The translations under genes and the position numbers were made by a program. Positions 44,851 through 52,387 of a DNA stretch of 52,387 nt are shown here, one piece after another. The notes below the pieces were generated by a model, which did no database searches, was not told the DNA's origin, and saw nothing but the letters and a program-made list of their open reading frames with translations. The stretch covers positions 1-52,387 of the forward strand of contig JAQGHU010000097.1 in the NCBI GenBank assembly GCA_028291515.1. Reading direction: 5' to 3'. The DNA comes from Schlesneria sp. (lineage in GTDB: Bacteria; Planctomycetota; Planctomycetia; Planctomycetales; Planctomycetaceae). Numbering within the stretch: the stretch's first letter is position 1; each line of letters starts with the position of its first letter.

Positions 44851-45750
44851 ATGATCGAGGACACATTCCTGGCTCCAGAACGCTCTGCAGCCCAGACGCT
44901 GATTGAACTTGCGTTCGCGGAGGATCTGGATTCCCACGGCGATTTGACTTGCGCGGCGTTGATTCGCCCGGACGAACAGGCGGTCGTTCAAGTCGTGGCG
45001 CGCTCGGCAGGAATTCTGTCGGGCTCACCAGTCGGACAGATGGCCTTCGCCCATCTGGATCCATCCGTTACGTGGGAATCCAACCGACGCGATGGGGATC
45101 TGGTTTCTCGGGGCACGGTCGTCGCCACAGTGATGGGACCGCTCAGGTCACTACTGACTGGTGAACGAACGATGCTCAATTTCATGACGCACCTCAGCGG
45201 CGTCGCGACCGTCACTCGTCAGTTTGTCGATGCCACCCAAGGGACGCGAGCCAAGATTCTTGACACGCGGAAGACCTTTCCTGGTTGGCGCCTCCTCGAA
45301 AAATATGCCGTTCGCTGTGGTGGAGGCACCAACCATCGCATGGGTTTGTATGACGGCGTCCTGATCAAGGACAACCATATTGCCGCCTGGTCCGAATCGT
45401 CGAGTATCGCGGCGGCCGTGGAAACGGCACGCCAATGTGCTCCGCCGGGAGTATCGATCGAAGTGGAAGTCGACTCGATTGAGCAACTGAAAGATGCGAT
45501 CCAAGGCCATCCCGATATCGTCCTGCTCGACAACATGGATCTGGAGTCATTGCGCGAGGCAGTCGCGGTCCGAGATCGATTGGCACCTAAGATATTGTTA
45601 GAAGCGTCCGGCGGTGTGACGCTCGCAACTGTAACCACGATCGCTCAGACTGGCGTCGAACGCATCAGCGTCGGAGCTCTGACACATTCCGCACCGGCCC
45701 TGGATCTGGCATTCGACTGGAAGTCTCGAATTCAAGGAAAGCAACAATGA
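44851..45750 (+). CDS. nadC: Nicotinate-nucleotide pyrophosphorylase (carboxylating)
   Basis: 299 residues. Converts quinolinate and PRPP to nicotinate mononucleotide in de novo NAD synthesis. Family blocks: EDLDSHGDLTCAAL (20-33), LLTGERTMLNFMTHLSGVATVT, LDTRKTFPGWRLLEKYAVRCGGGTNHRMGLYDGVLIKDNHIAAW (the quinolinate/PRPP site) and VDSIEQL, LLDNM, LEASGGV. ATG at 44851 gives the normal length; the 38 upstream codons are dismissed. Its stop overlaps the start of the CDGSH gene (ATGA, 45747-45750), so the two are translationally coupled. nadA and nadB are not in the window. Confidence 0.96.
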   Translation: MIEDTFLAPERSAAQTLIELAFAEDLDSHGDLTCAALIRPDEQAVVQVVARSAGILSGSPVGQMAFAHLDPSVTWESNRRDGDLVSRGTVVATVMGPLRSLLTGERTMLNFMTHLSGVATVTRQFVDATQGTRAKILDTRKTFPGWRLLEKYAVRCGGGTNHRMGLYDGVLIKDNHIAAWSESSSIAAAVETARQCAPPGVSIEVEVDSIEQLKDAIQGHPDIVLLDNMDLESLREAVAVRDRLAPKILLEASGGVTLATVTTIAQTGVERISVGALTHSAPALDLAFDWKSRIQGKQQ

Positions 45751-45998
45751 GCGACGTGGTCATTAAAGTTCGCGAGAACGGTTCGATCCTGGTCACCGGC
45801 CCGGTCACCCTCACCGATCACCTCGGCAACCACTACGATTTGACAGGCAAAGCCAATATCGCACTCTGCCGCTGCGGCCATTCGCAGAAGAAGCCATTTT
45901 GCGACGGGGCTCACAAGACCTGTGGATTCATCGGCAACGAAACCGCTCCAGTAACGCTGGTTCCAATTTCGCCCCCTCCGGTTGCCCCGGCTCCTTAA
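45747..45998 (+). CDS. CDGSH-type [2Fe-2S] protein
   Basis: 83 residues. It has the CDGSH (mitoNEET-like) cluster motif C-x-C-x8-C-x3-H: Cys41, Cys43, Cys52 and His56 in CRCGHSQKKPFCDGAH, which binds a [2Fe-2S] cluster. The last residues are Pro-rich (PISPPPVAPAP). Bacterial members are small electron-transfer or cluster-handling proteins. Overlap with nadC by 4 bp implies coupled synthesis. Since quinolinate synthase NadA needs an iron-sulfur cluster a link to NAD synthesis is conceivable, but this is inference. Confidence 0.92.
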   Translation: MSDVVIKVRENGSILVTGPVTLTDHLGNHYDLTGKANIALCRCGHSQKKPFCDGAHKTCGFIGNETAPVTLVPISPPPVAPAP

Positions 45999-46048
45999 TC
46001 CGTGTCTGAACTCGCTTCGATCTGTTCGCTCATCAGAAAGTTGCACGC

Positions 46049-48025
46049 ATGAGGCGGTTTGTATTTCTCTGCGGATGTCTGTGGGTCTCCGCAAACTTGG
46101 CAGTCTTTGCTCAGGCGCAGCCACCAGGCGACTCTGCTGCGACGATCACGGCAAAGCTGTCGGAACTGCATGAGGCCGTCGACAAGCTGAAAGCCGGGCG
46201 TGAGGATGTCCGCCCCGTTGCGGATGTCGAAGTCTTCGCCAAGGCGTCAGATTGGATCGTCCGGCACAATGAGTTCTATAAACCGGATTACGCCAAGTGG
46301 ACTGTCGAACTCCTCGAGACAGGTCTGCAACGTGCCAAGGAACTCGCCGAGTCCAAGAAACCGTGGCTCGGTCGGGACGGGTCGACCGTACTGGGGTACT
46401 ACTCCGAGATCGATGGCTCGGTCCAACCATTCGCTGTCCGGATTCCGCCCGACTACGACCCCAAAGCTCCGAAACGCTGGGCTCTGCACGTCGAATTGCA
46501 TGGACGTGGAGACACGCTGAACGAAGTCAGCTTTATCCACTCGCATGAAGGAAAGCATCCGAAGGGAGACAACAGCTATATTCAACTGGATGTCTTCGGA
46601 CGCACGAACAACGCCTATCGCTGGGCGGGCGAGAAAGATGTCCTCGAAGCAATCGCCGCTACGAAACGGCTGTTCCGCATTGACGACCGCCGAGTCACCT
46701 TGCGTGGGTTCTCGATGGGGGGTGCCGGAGCCTGGCATTTGGGACTCCACTACCCGTCGCAGTGGTGTTCCGTCGGAGCCGGTGCCGGATTCTGCGACAC
46801 CGTCCACCACCTTGGCCTGAAGCAGCCATTGTCGCCACTGCATCAGCAACTCGTGCGAATCTACGATGCCCAAGACTACGCACTGAACGCATTCGATGTC
46901 CCCACGATCGGCTACGGCGGCGAACTGGATAAGCAGATTTTTGCTTCCAAGACAATGCATGAACTCGGCGAAAAACTGGGCGTCCCGATCCCGCGGCTGA
47001 TCGGTCCCATGACCGAACATAAATGGCATCCCGACAGTCTGGCCGAATTCATGAAGTTTCACGCCGAACACTCGGCAGAGGGGCGTCCACAGTATCCAGC
47101 ACCGTCGAAAATCAAATTCATCACCTACACCTTGAAGTACAACAGCACCGATTGGCTGATTGTCGAAGAACAAATCAAGCCCTACGAAGCGAGCATCATC
47201 GAAGCCGAAATCGATCCGACCAGCGATACGCTGAAAGTGACAACCCAGAACACGTCAGTCCTGCAAATCATGCGGGATGTGGCAGCCAACATCGTGATTG
47301 ATGGTGGAAAGCCGCTGCCGCTGGGCTCGGCGGCGGGCGGCCTGTTGCCCGGAGTTTATTTCGAGAAGCGTGAGGGTGGCTGGGTGGGTTGGGACTACAA
47401 CCAGTCGCACAAATATGCGTCTCACGACACCGCTGGTGACGAACCGCGAAAACGTCACAACCTTCAAGGACCGATCGACGACGCGTTCATGTCACCATTT
47501 GTGTGTGTTCGCCCGACCGGGGTTCCGTGGTCGACGGCTCAAAATGACTGGGCCAAGTGGACGCTATCCCGTTTTGAAGGCGAATTCGACAAGTGGATGC
47601 GCGCCCGTGTATCGGTGATCAATGATACTCAAGTCACCGACGAGATGATTGAAACCAAGCATTTGATCCTGTTTGGCGACCCTGGTTCAAACGCAGTGCT
47701 GGCGAAAATCGTCGGGCGTCTTCCCGTGAAGTGGACGAAAACCGAGATCGGCGTGAAGGGTCAATCTTACGACAACGCGACCCACGGCCTCGCCATGATC
47801 TATCCCAACCCGCTCAATCCCAATCGGTATGTGGTGGTGAACTCAGGCCACACATTTCATGAGCCTGACTTCAAAGCTTCGAACGCGAGTCTGTATCCAA
47901 AACTGGGTGACCTTGCCGTCTTGAAATACACCCCGGCCAAAGATGGCTTTACTCAGGAGGCGGTCCTCGCGGAGATTTTCGATCCCCGTTGGCGACTGAG
48001 TGACCCGCAATCGCCTGCGGAATGA
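46049..48025 (+). CDS. Secreted alpha/beta-hydrolase (prolyl-oligopeptidase/esterase-like)
   Basis: 658 residues. Signal peptide (1-22, ending VFAQAQ). A helical region (~30-105) precedes the hydrolase domain (~115-340): RIPPDYDP, LHVELHGRGD (oxyanion region), and nucleophile elbow RGFSMGGAG with Ser222; a likely acid/His follow in the segment to HKWHPDS (~325). The remaining ~300 residues are beta-rich with FITYTLKYNSTDWLIVEE, a domain also seen in planctomycete peptidase-like hydrolases. It probably cleaves an ester or peptide bond in a polymer outside the cytoplasm. It starts 50 bp after the CDGSH gene, on the same strand. Confidence 0.85.
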   Translation: MRRFVFLCGCLWVSANLAVFAQAQPPGDSAATITAKLSELHEAVDKLKAGREDVRPVADVEVFAKASDWIVRHNEFYKPDYAKWTVELLETGLQRAKELAESKKPWLGRDGSTVLGYYSEIDGSVQPFAVRIPPDYDPKAPKRWALHVELHGRGDTLNEVSFIHSHEGKHPKGDNSYIQLDVFGRTNNAYRWAGEKDVLEAIAATKRLFRIDDRRVTLRGFSMGGAGAWHLGLHYPSQWCSVGAGAGFCDTVHHLGLKQPLSPLHQQLVRIYDAQDYALNAFDVPTIGYGGELDKQIFASKTMHELGEKLGVPIPRLIGPMTEHKWHPDSLAEFMKFHAEHSAEGRPQYPAPSKIKFITYTLKYNSTDWLIVEEQIKPYEASIIEAEIDPTSDTLKVTTQNTSVLQIMRDVAANIVIDGGKPLPLGSAAGGLLPGVYFEKREGGWVGWDYNQSHKYASHDTAGDEPRKRHNLQGPIDDAFMSPFVCVRPTGVPWSTAQNDWAKWTLSRFEGEFDKWMRARVSVINDTQVTDEMIETKHLILFGDPGSNAVLAKIVGRLPVKWTKTEIGVKGQSYDNATHGLAMIYPNPLNPNRYVVVNSGHTFHEPDFKASNASLYPKLGDLAVLKYTPAKDGFTQEAVLAEIFDPRWRLSDPQSPAE

Positions 48026-48068
48026 AACTGATCGCGACGGTTTAGAAGCCAATTGATTCGGAAATCTT

Positions 48069-49172
48069 ATGACCAGCCTTCGTCTAATGACACTAGTTTG
48101 CGTGCTCATTGCGAGCGCGAGCGCCACTCAAGCCGAACCACCCGCATTTCGCACGGACGGCGGCGATGAAAAGCTCCCCTGGTTTCAATTAACACCGGGT
48201 GAATTTCCGCCTCCCGGATCAGCGCACGCGATTTCAGGAGAGTTAATCCGAGTCGACCACGTCAATCGCACCGCGGCCATCCGCACGGATCGCACGGGCG
48301 CTCAGCGCACGGATGAGTACGATCTGGCACTCGAGTTCACTCTCTTGCCATACGCGACACTCAGCTACCACGGAGCCCCTTGTGAACTTCGGGACATCCC
48401 GTTGGGGACTCACTTGCACGGTCAGTTTTACGAAGCGACCAAAGGAAATAAGAAGGTCTTCTCACACGCCATCAACTTAGAAGACGACTTCAGCCACATG
48501 ACCGCCGCGCAGCGACTGTGGCGAATCGACGCTGTTGATCTCGGCAAGCGGACCTTGACCGTCACGGGAATCCAACAGCCGAGTGAGGAAGCCGACGCCA
48601 AGCCAACAGTCTTTCAGATCATGTCGGCGACTCGAATCTGGAAAGGTCGAGAATTCGGCCAACTGAAAGATGTAGCCGCTGCCCAGACCGTACTAATCAA
48701 TCTGACAGTCTGCACGCTGAAGGGACCGGGACGATGTACCGATATCTGGCTTGATCCTGAAAGTCGGCAGACTGCCGCAGCCACGCAGTTGGAACAACAT
48801 CTGCTTTACCAACGCGAACATGGATTGGCTTGCCAGGTCGAAGAGGTTGATAATCAGAAAAAAATCGTGACCGTGACAGTTTTCGCGGGGTTCGATCAGT
48901 CCTTGCGCAGCGGATTCAAGCAGAAGGATTACATCGCCGCGGCGGTCGCAAATACCGACCTGCGGACTCACGATCAGAACAACGACACCGCTCGCGGCCC
49001 CGTGGTCGAAGTCATCGAGGGGCTGGCGACTCCAGGCCAAAGCGGGCTGCGACTTCGATTTCAACCGGACATTTTGCTCGAAGGTTATCGCCCGAAGAAA
49101 ATTCTGCGAATTTTTGGTGCTGGCTGGCACATCGATGATCTGCCCCGTGAAGAACGCGCCTACGACGGCTGA
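48069..49172 (+). CDS. Secreted planctomycete hypothetical protein
   Basis: 367 residues. Signal peptide (1-22, ending ATQAEP). After that come several repeating strand-rich units: AHAISGELIRVDHVNRTAAIRTDRTG (~55-80), RIDAVDLGKRTLTVTGIQ (~155-172) and ACQVEEVDNQKKIVTVTVF (~255-275). They look like three copies of a small OB- or SH3-like barrel, which is my inference. There are no catalytic motifs or named family. It follows the secreted hydrolase by 43 bp and is probably in the same transcript. Confidence 0.78.
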   Translation: MTSLRLMTLVCVLIASASATQAEPPAFRTDGGDEKLPWFQLTPGEFPPPGSAHAISGELIRVDHVNRTAAIRTDRTGAQRTDEYDLALEFTLLPYATLSYHGAPCELRDIPLGTHLHGQFYEATKGNKKVFSHAINLEDDFSHMTAAQRLWRIDAVDLGKRTLTVTGIQQPSEEADAKPTVFQIMSATRIWKGREFGQLKDVAAAQTVLINLTVCTLKGPGRCTDIWLDPESRQTAAATQLEQHLLYQREHGLACQVEEVDNQKKIVTVTVFAGFDQSLRSGFKQKDYIAAAVANTDLRTHDQNNDTARGPVVEVIEGLATPGQSGLRLRFQPDILLEGYRPKKILRIFGAGWHIDDLPREERAYDG

Positions 49173-49315
49173 TCCAATCACCTCAATGGTTGTTCAATCG
49201 ATCCGGCATTCGCTATCGTCTGCGACATCAGAACGGGAGTGAGATCGGAAATCTCGGTCTTTACCAACTGATCCGCTCTGATCGGCGATCTCGTATTGTA
49301 AATAAGGAACGTTGA

Positions 49316-50311
49316 ATGGCACGGTGCCTGGTCACCGGCGGGGCTGGTTTTATTGGAAGCCACCTGACGGAACAGTTGCTGGAGTTGGGTCACGAAGTCG
49401 TCGTGCTGGACAATATGTCCACGGGACGACAAAGCAACCTCGATCGGGTTTCCGATCATGCGCGCCTATCAATTCGCAACGGTTCGATTACAGACCCGGT
49501 TCTGCTTGCCGAATCAATGGCGGGGGCCGAAATCATCTATCACCTGGCGGCTGCCGTGGGTGTGAAATTGGTGGCAGACGATCCTGTTCGCACCATTGAA
49601 ACGAACATCTTTCCGACCGAAGTGTTGCTTCGCGCAGCCGCCGCTGCCAAGCAGCGAGTGTTCATCGCTTCGACCAGCGAAGTCTATGGGAAGAATCCCA
49701 AGGAACGCTGGGTCGAAGAAGACGATTTGCATTTCGGCCCGACATCACGGCCCCGCTGGGCGTACGGCTGCTCAAAAGCGATCGACGAATTTCTGGCACT
49801 GGCGTACCACCGCAAATTCGGTTTGCCGGTCGTGATCGGTCGCTTTTTCAACGTGGTGGGTCCGCGTCAGGTGGGACACTACGGGATGGTGATCCCGAGA
49901 TTCGTGGATCAGGCACTCAAGGGCGGCCCCGTCGTGGTCTATGACGATGGCGAACAGGTCCGCTGCTTCGCTCACGTGAAAGAAGTCGTCAACTCGATCA
50001 TTCGCCTCGTGGAAACTCCCGCCGCTCAGGGGTTCGTCTACAACATCGGCAGCGACGCTCCGATTTCGATTCGCGACTTGGCCAGCGAAATCATCCAGCG
50101 AGTCGATCCGCGAATCGAAATTCAGTACCTGGCCTATCGCGATGCGTACGGCGACGACTTCGAAGATGTACGTCGACGCGTTCCCGATGTCTCGCGCCTG
50201 GCAGCCACAATCGGATACAAGCCATCCATGACACTGGGCGACATTCTGGATGACATTATTCGGTGGAAGCGAGAACAGCGCGATACCGACCGACACGCGA
50301 CTTCCCACTGA
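49316..50311 (+). CDS. NAD-dependent sugar-nucleotide epimerase/dehydratase (extended SDR)
   Basis: 331 residues. Cofactor motif GGAGFIGSH (8-16), Ser/Thr in ASTSEVYG (118-125) and the catalytic YGCSK (Tyr150, Lys154) are intact. Sequence is of the UDP-glucose 4-epimerase/UDP-glucuronate decarboxylase style: [51 protein letters not shown]. It should modify an NDP-sugar for cell-surface polysaccharide. AAGGAA before the ATG supports the start. The membrane glycosyltransferase 47 bp downstream on the same strand would use a related product. Confidence 0.93.
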   Translation: MARCLVTGGAGFIGSHLTEQLLELGHEVVVLDNMSTGRQSNLDRVSDHARLSIRNGSITDPVLLAESMAGAEIIYHLAAAVGVKLVADDPVRTIETNIFPTEVLLRAAAAAKQRVFIASTSEVYGKNPKERWVEEDDLHFGPTSRPRWAYGCSKAIDEFLALAYHRKFGLPVVIGRFFNVVGPRQVGHYGMVIPRFVDQALKGGPVVVYDDGEQVRCFAHVKEVVNSIIRLVETPAAQGFVYNIGSDAPISIRDLASEIIQRVDPRIEIQYLAYRDAYGDDFEDVRRRVPDVSRLAATIGYKPSMTLGDILDDIIRWKREQRDTDRHATSH

Positions 50312-50358
50312 CGAGTGCCAACCCGTTCTCGCATTCGGATCGCTGCTGAAGCAAACCG

Positions 50359-52146
50359 ATGGTAAACCCGCTCGACGATTCACAACTTTTGCGGTTGGCC
50401 GGTGATTTAAGATATCGCCTGTTTCCTCCGCTCCGCGGCGTTACCGTCTTTGGCCCGTTAGTTGTCTTGACCGGCCTCATCCCGGCGCTGGCCGCGGTGA
50501 TGGGGACCGAATTCGATGATGTTGTGGCCGGTTGGGGCTTGCGGGCACTGGATCTGACCAGGGCGATCGATATTCAAGACTGGCTGGAACCCGGGCGAGG
50601 TGGCTTAGGGAAAGGTTATCTCCAGCAACCTCCGCTTTCATCATGGCTGCTCTCGCTAGTGGTCCCGCGGTTGGGCACAGAGTCTCTTCTGGCTTGGCGA
50701 GCAGTTCCGTTAATCGCCATCTGCTGTGCCATTTGGGTGATGTACTTGATCGGTCGCAGAGTCGGCGGCGCTGCTTTCGGCCTGATCACAGTCTGGGCGC
50801 TCTGTGGGCATCCGGTGTTGCTGCGTTTGGCTCCGAATCCTGGGCCCGCCGCGTTAGGAATCCTGTTTATCGCACTGACTGTCTGGGGATTTCTGAGCCA
50901 CCTGGAAGGCCCGCTCCAACTCGTTTCGATTCGGATGCTCTGCGGCGCAGTCGCCTGGGGCCTGGCTCTGCTGACCGTCGGTCCCGTAGCAGTCGTCCTC
51001 TTCATCCCCATGCTGCTGCATGCCTGGCTGTTGCAAGGAGGGCGAAACGCGGCCGCCACTCCTCCCGGGGCAGCAGGCCGACTCTGGCAACTTTGGCTGG
51101 GGATGCGGACGCTGATCGTCTTCATTCTGACAGCCTTGTCCTTCAGTGGGTGGTGGCAGTTGATGATGCTGACCAACTACGGAAGTGGTTTCTGGTATTC
51201 GTGGTGGACAGGGCACGTCACGATGAACGCGTTGCTCGAGACGCCTCATTCCTGCTGGCGTGAATGGCTCTCTCAAAATACCTTTCTCGTTGGCTGGCTC
51301 GTCGTCGGATTGGTCAGTGTGATCCGGGAACTGAGAACTCCAACCAGCGAAGTAGTCCGGCGCCGTTGTCAGTTCGTCCTGGGCTGGTGGCTGACCGCCT
51401 TGGCCGCGCGATTGCTGTTCGATATTCCAGGTCTGCGCCGATCGATTCTAATCGACACCTGGGACGCATTCTTGTTATTGCCGACAGCACTGCTCGTAGC
51501 TTGGGGAATCAAGGCGACAATCGCTCGCCAGACGAACCTGCTCGCGGAATCGTTGCTGGTCGTGACGACGCTGGCGTTAACGGCCTGGCGAGTCTCGGAA
51601 CGGCCCTGGCTTGGCGTCACCGTCTTTGGTCTGGCATTTCTGACAGTCATCCTGCTACCGACAATGATGGTGCGAATTCGTCGCGGTGCCCGTCGGTGGA
51701 ACGAACGCGATTGGCGGTGGGTCATGCAATCCGCCGTCTGCCTGATGTTTGTGAGCCATCTTTGCTGGGGAGTGTTGGAACTATCGCGTCCCACCTCCAG
51801 GAGCCTCTCGCTCACAGAATTGCGCAAACGAATCGCTCCGATCGACCCGCTGCCGCGAGTGACACTGCTGACATCGAACGGCAATGCTCCCGAGTCACTG
51901 CTATTTGTCCTCGCCAGTCGCTGGCCCGAGTCGCAGTTCTACGTCTCCAATGCTCAGGATCGACGACCAACCCAGGAAGTCGTCATCAATGCTCAGGACG
52001 AAGAATTGGTCGTCGAATGGGCGCGACAGGAAGTTCGCATCACCAATGAGATCTCGCCTGATCGCCAAGCGACCGCGATTGGAGATCCGTTACGGTTAAG
52101 CGGCCGGCGATTGACGATCTATCACTTGGGACCGCGCCAGCACTAA
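50359..52146 (+). CDS. GT39-like polytopic membrane protein
   Basis: 595 residues with about 11-12 TMs in the first 450 residues. The early acidic motif EFDDVVAGWG (~51-60) sits after the first TM, where GT39/PMT_2 enzymes keep catalytic acids, although it differs from the usual DEx. The segment GLGKGYLQQPPLSSWLLSLVVPRLG is typical of the family (KPPLxxWL). The C-terminal ~110 residues are soluble. It probably transfers a sugar from a lipid-phosphate donor. Paired with the sugar-nucleotide epimerase upstream. It is of the same broad type as the gene at 3586, but the two sequences are clearly different. Confidence 0.82.
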   Translation: MVNPLDDSQLLRLAGDLRYRLFPPLRGVTVFGPLVVLTGLIPALAAVMGTEFDDVVAGWGLRALDLTRAIDIQDWLEPGRGGLGKGYLQQPPLSSWLLSLVVPRLGTESLLAWRAVPLIAICCAIWVMYLIGRRVGGAAFGLITVWALCGHPVLLRLAPNPGPAALGILFIALTVWGFLSHLEGPLQLVSIRMLCGAVAWGLALLTVGPVAVVLFIPMLLHAWLLQGGRNAAATPPGAAGRLWQLWLGMRTLIVFILTALSFSGWWQLMMLTNYGSGFWYSWWTGHVTMNALLETPHSCWREWLSQNTFLVGWLVVGLVSVIRELRTPTSEVVRRRCQFVLGWWLTALAARLLFDIPGLRRSILIDTWDAFLLLPTALLVAWGIKATIARQTNLLAESLLVVTTLALTAWRVSERPWLGVTVFGLAFLTVILLPTMMVRIRRGARRWNERDWRWVMQSAVCLMFVSHLCWGVLELSRPTSRSLSLTELRKRIAPIDPLPRVTLLTSNGNAPESLLFVLASRWPESQFYVSNAQDRRPTQEVVINAQDEELVVEWARQEVRITNEISPDRQATAIGDPLRLSGRRLTIYHLGPRQH

Positions 52147-52346
52147 CAACTGGACGCGATATTGATGGCCTAGAGCGCATCCCACCTAACTGTGGCGTCC
52201 CGCGAGCCAAAACCCACTGTGTCTAACCCATGTTTCAACGCGACACGTAAGTGCGACTCGCACTAGAGCACATTTGAAAATGATCTTCACTCCGAGGTGT
52301 GGTTTGGAGTAACTTTCCTGAGTTCATGTGACTCAGGGAGGAGACG
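52147..52346. other. Intergenic region with possible left end of an insertion sequence
   Basis: No gene here. TA at 52264-52265 followed by GAGCACATTTGAAAATGATC could be the terminal end of an IS630-type element, which inserts at TA; CTGAGT/ACTCAG (52319-52335) forms a small hairpin before the transposase start. The fragment 52227-52244 shares TGTTTCA and ACGCGAC with the repeat at 9861-9878. The element's other end is outside the window. Confidence 0.35.
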
Positions 52347-52387
52347 ATGATGGCAGCGCCATTGGCGATGGATTTGCGGACGCGCGT
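52347..52387 (+). CDS. Partial transposase N-terminus, probably IS630 family
   Basis: Only the first 13 codons are in the window: MMAAPLAMDLRTR. The pattern (M)AAPLxxDLRxRV is the common start of IS630/Tc1-mariner-type transposases. A strong ribosome site GGGAGGAG precedes the ATG at 52347. The gene runs off the right edge, so whether it is intact cannot be judged. Confidence 0.55.
   Translation, partial: MMAAPLAMDLRTR

Noticed and set aside
46247-47173. A 308-codon minus-strand frame opposite the secreted hydrolase
   Set aside because: Complement of a gene with signal peptide and GFSMGG active site; no independent support.

Overview
The window looks like chromosomal DNA of a planctomycete, most likely of the Planctomycetaceae (a Schlesneria- or Planctopirus-like organism; the genus is a guess). 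The evidence is moderate GC content by eye, many secreted low-complexity Gly/His/Tyr- or Pro/Tyr-rich proteins, an MJ0042-type zinc-ribbon protein, a 24-residue leucine-rich-repeat protein, Tat-exported sugar and sialidase-like proteins, many planctomycete-type conserved hypotheticals, and a planctomycete-type CysRS insertion. Most of the window is ordinary chromosome. There are no rRNA genes, and I saw no tRNA or CRISPR array.

Layout. 0-3.6 kb (minus strand): FHA protein, single-domain response regulator, then a retron-type reverse transcriptase (RT) with a long N-terminal extension, preceded by a two-TM small protein and a highly structured ~165-nt intergenic element (3243-3408). 3.6-11.2 kb: a GT39-like membrane glycosyltransferase, two planctomycete conserved proteins, a TIGR01777 epimerase-like protein and a Gfo/Idh/MocA oxidoreductase. 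11.3-11.75 kb: RNase P RNA (rnpB), followed by a VOC protein. 12.3-25.9 kb: leuS, a His/Gly-rich TPR protein, an SDR, a secreted protein behind a sigma-54-like promoter, a lipoprotein, the ispF-cysS pair, a hypoxanthine phosphoribosyltransferase, a divergent alpha/beta-hydrolase-like protein and a small Tyr/Pro-repeat secreted protein.

26-32.4 kb (minus strand): a compact carbohydrate gene cluster read in the order TIM-barrel isomerase, GATase1-like protein, PPi-type phosphofructokinase, SIS-domain sugar isomerase, iron alcohol dehydrogenase, PfkB kinase. The last two overlap by 4 bp. Together they look like an isomerise-phosphorylate-reduce pathway for a sugar I cannot identify. 32.7-36.7 kb (plus strand): a small basic protein translationally coupled to a sialidase-like protein, an LRR protein, an STN-like secreted protein and a small membrane protein. 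36.7-44.5 kb (minus strand): a second PPi-type phosphofructokinase, the pepQ-like/accB/accC fatty-acid operon, an MMPL/RND transporter and a His-tailed membrane protein. 44.85-52.1 kb (plus strand): nadC overlapping a CDGSH iron-sulfur protein, a secreted esterase, a secreted hypothetical, an NAD-dependent sugar epimerase and a second GT39-like membrane protein. The right edge enters what looks like an IS630-family transposase.

Points most worth a second look: the structured element beside the retron-type RT; CysRS with a degraded KMSKS loop; a palindromic sequence read in frame inside leuS; an alpha/beta-hydrolase with Glu in place of the nucleophile Ser; the unassigned sugar cluster with two PPi-type PFKs nearby; a near-perfect sigma-54 promoter; and several families of intergenic hairpins.
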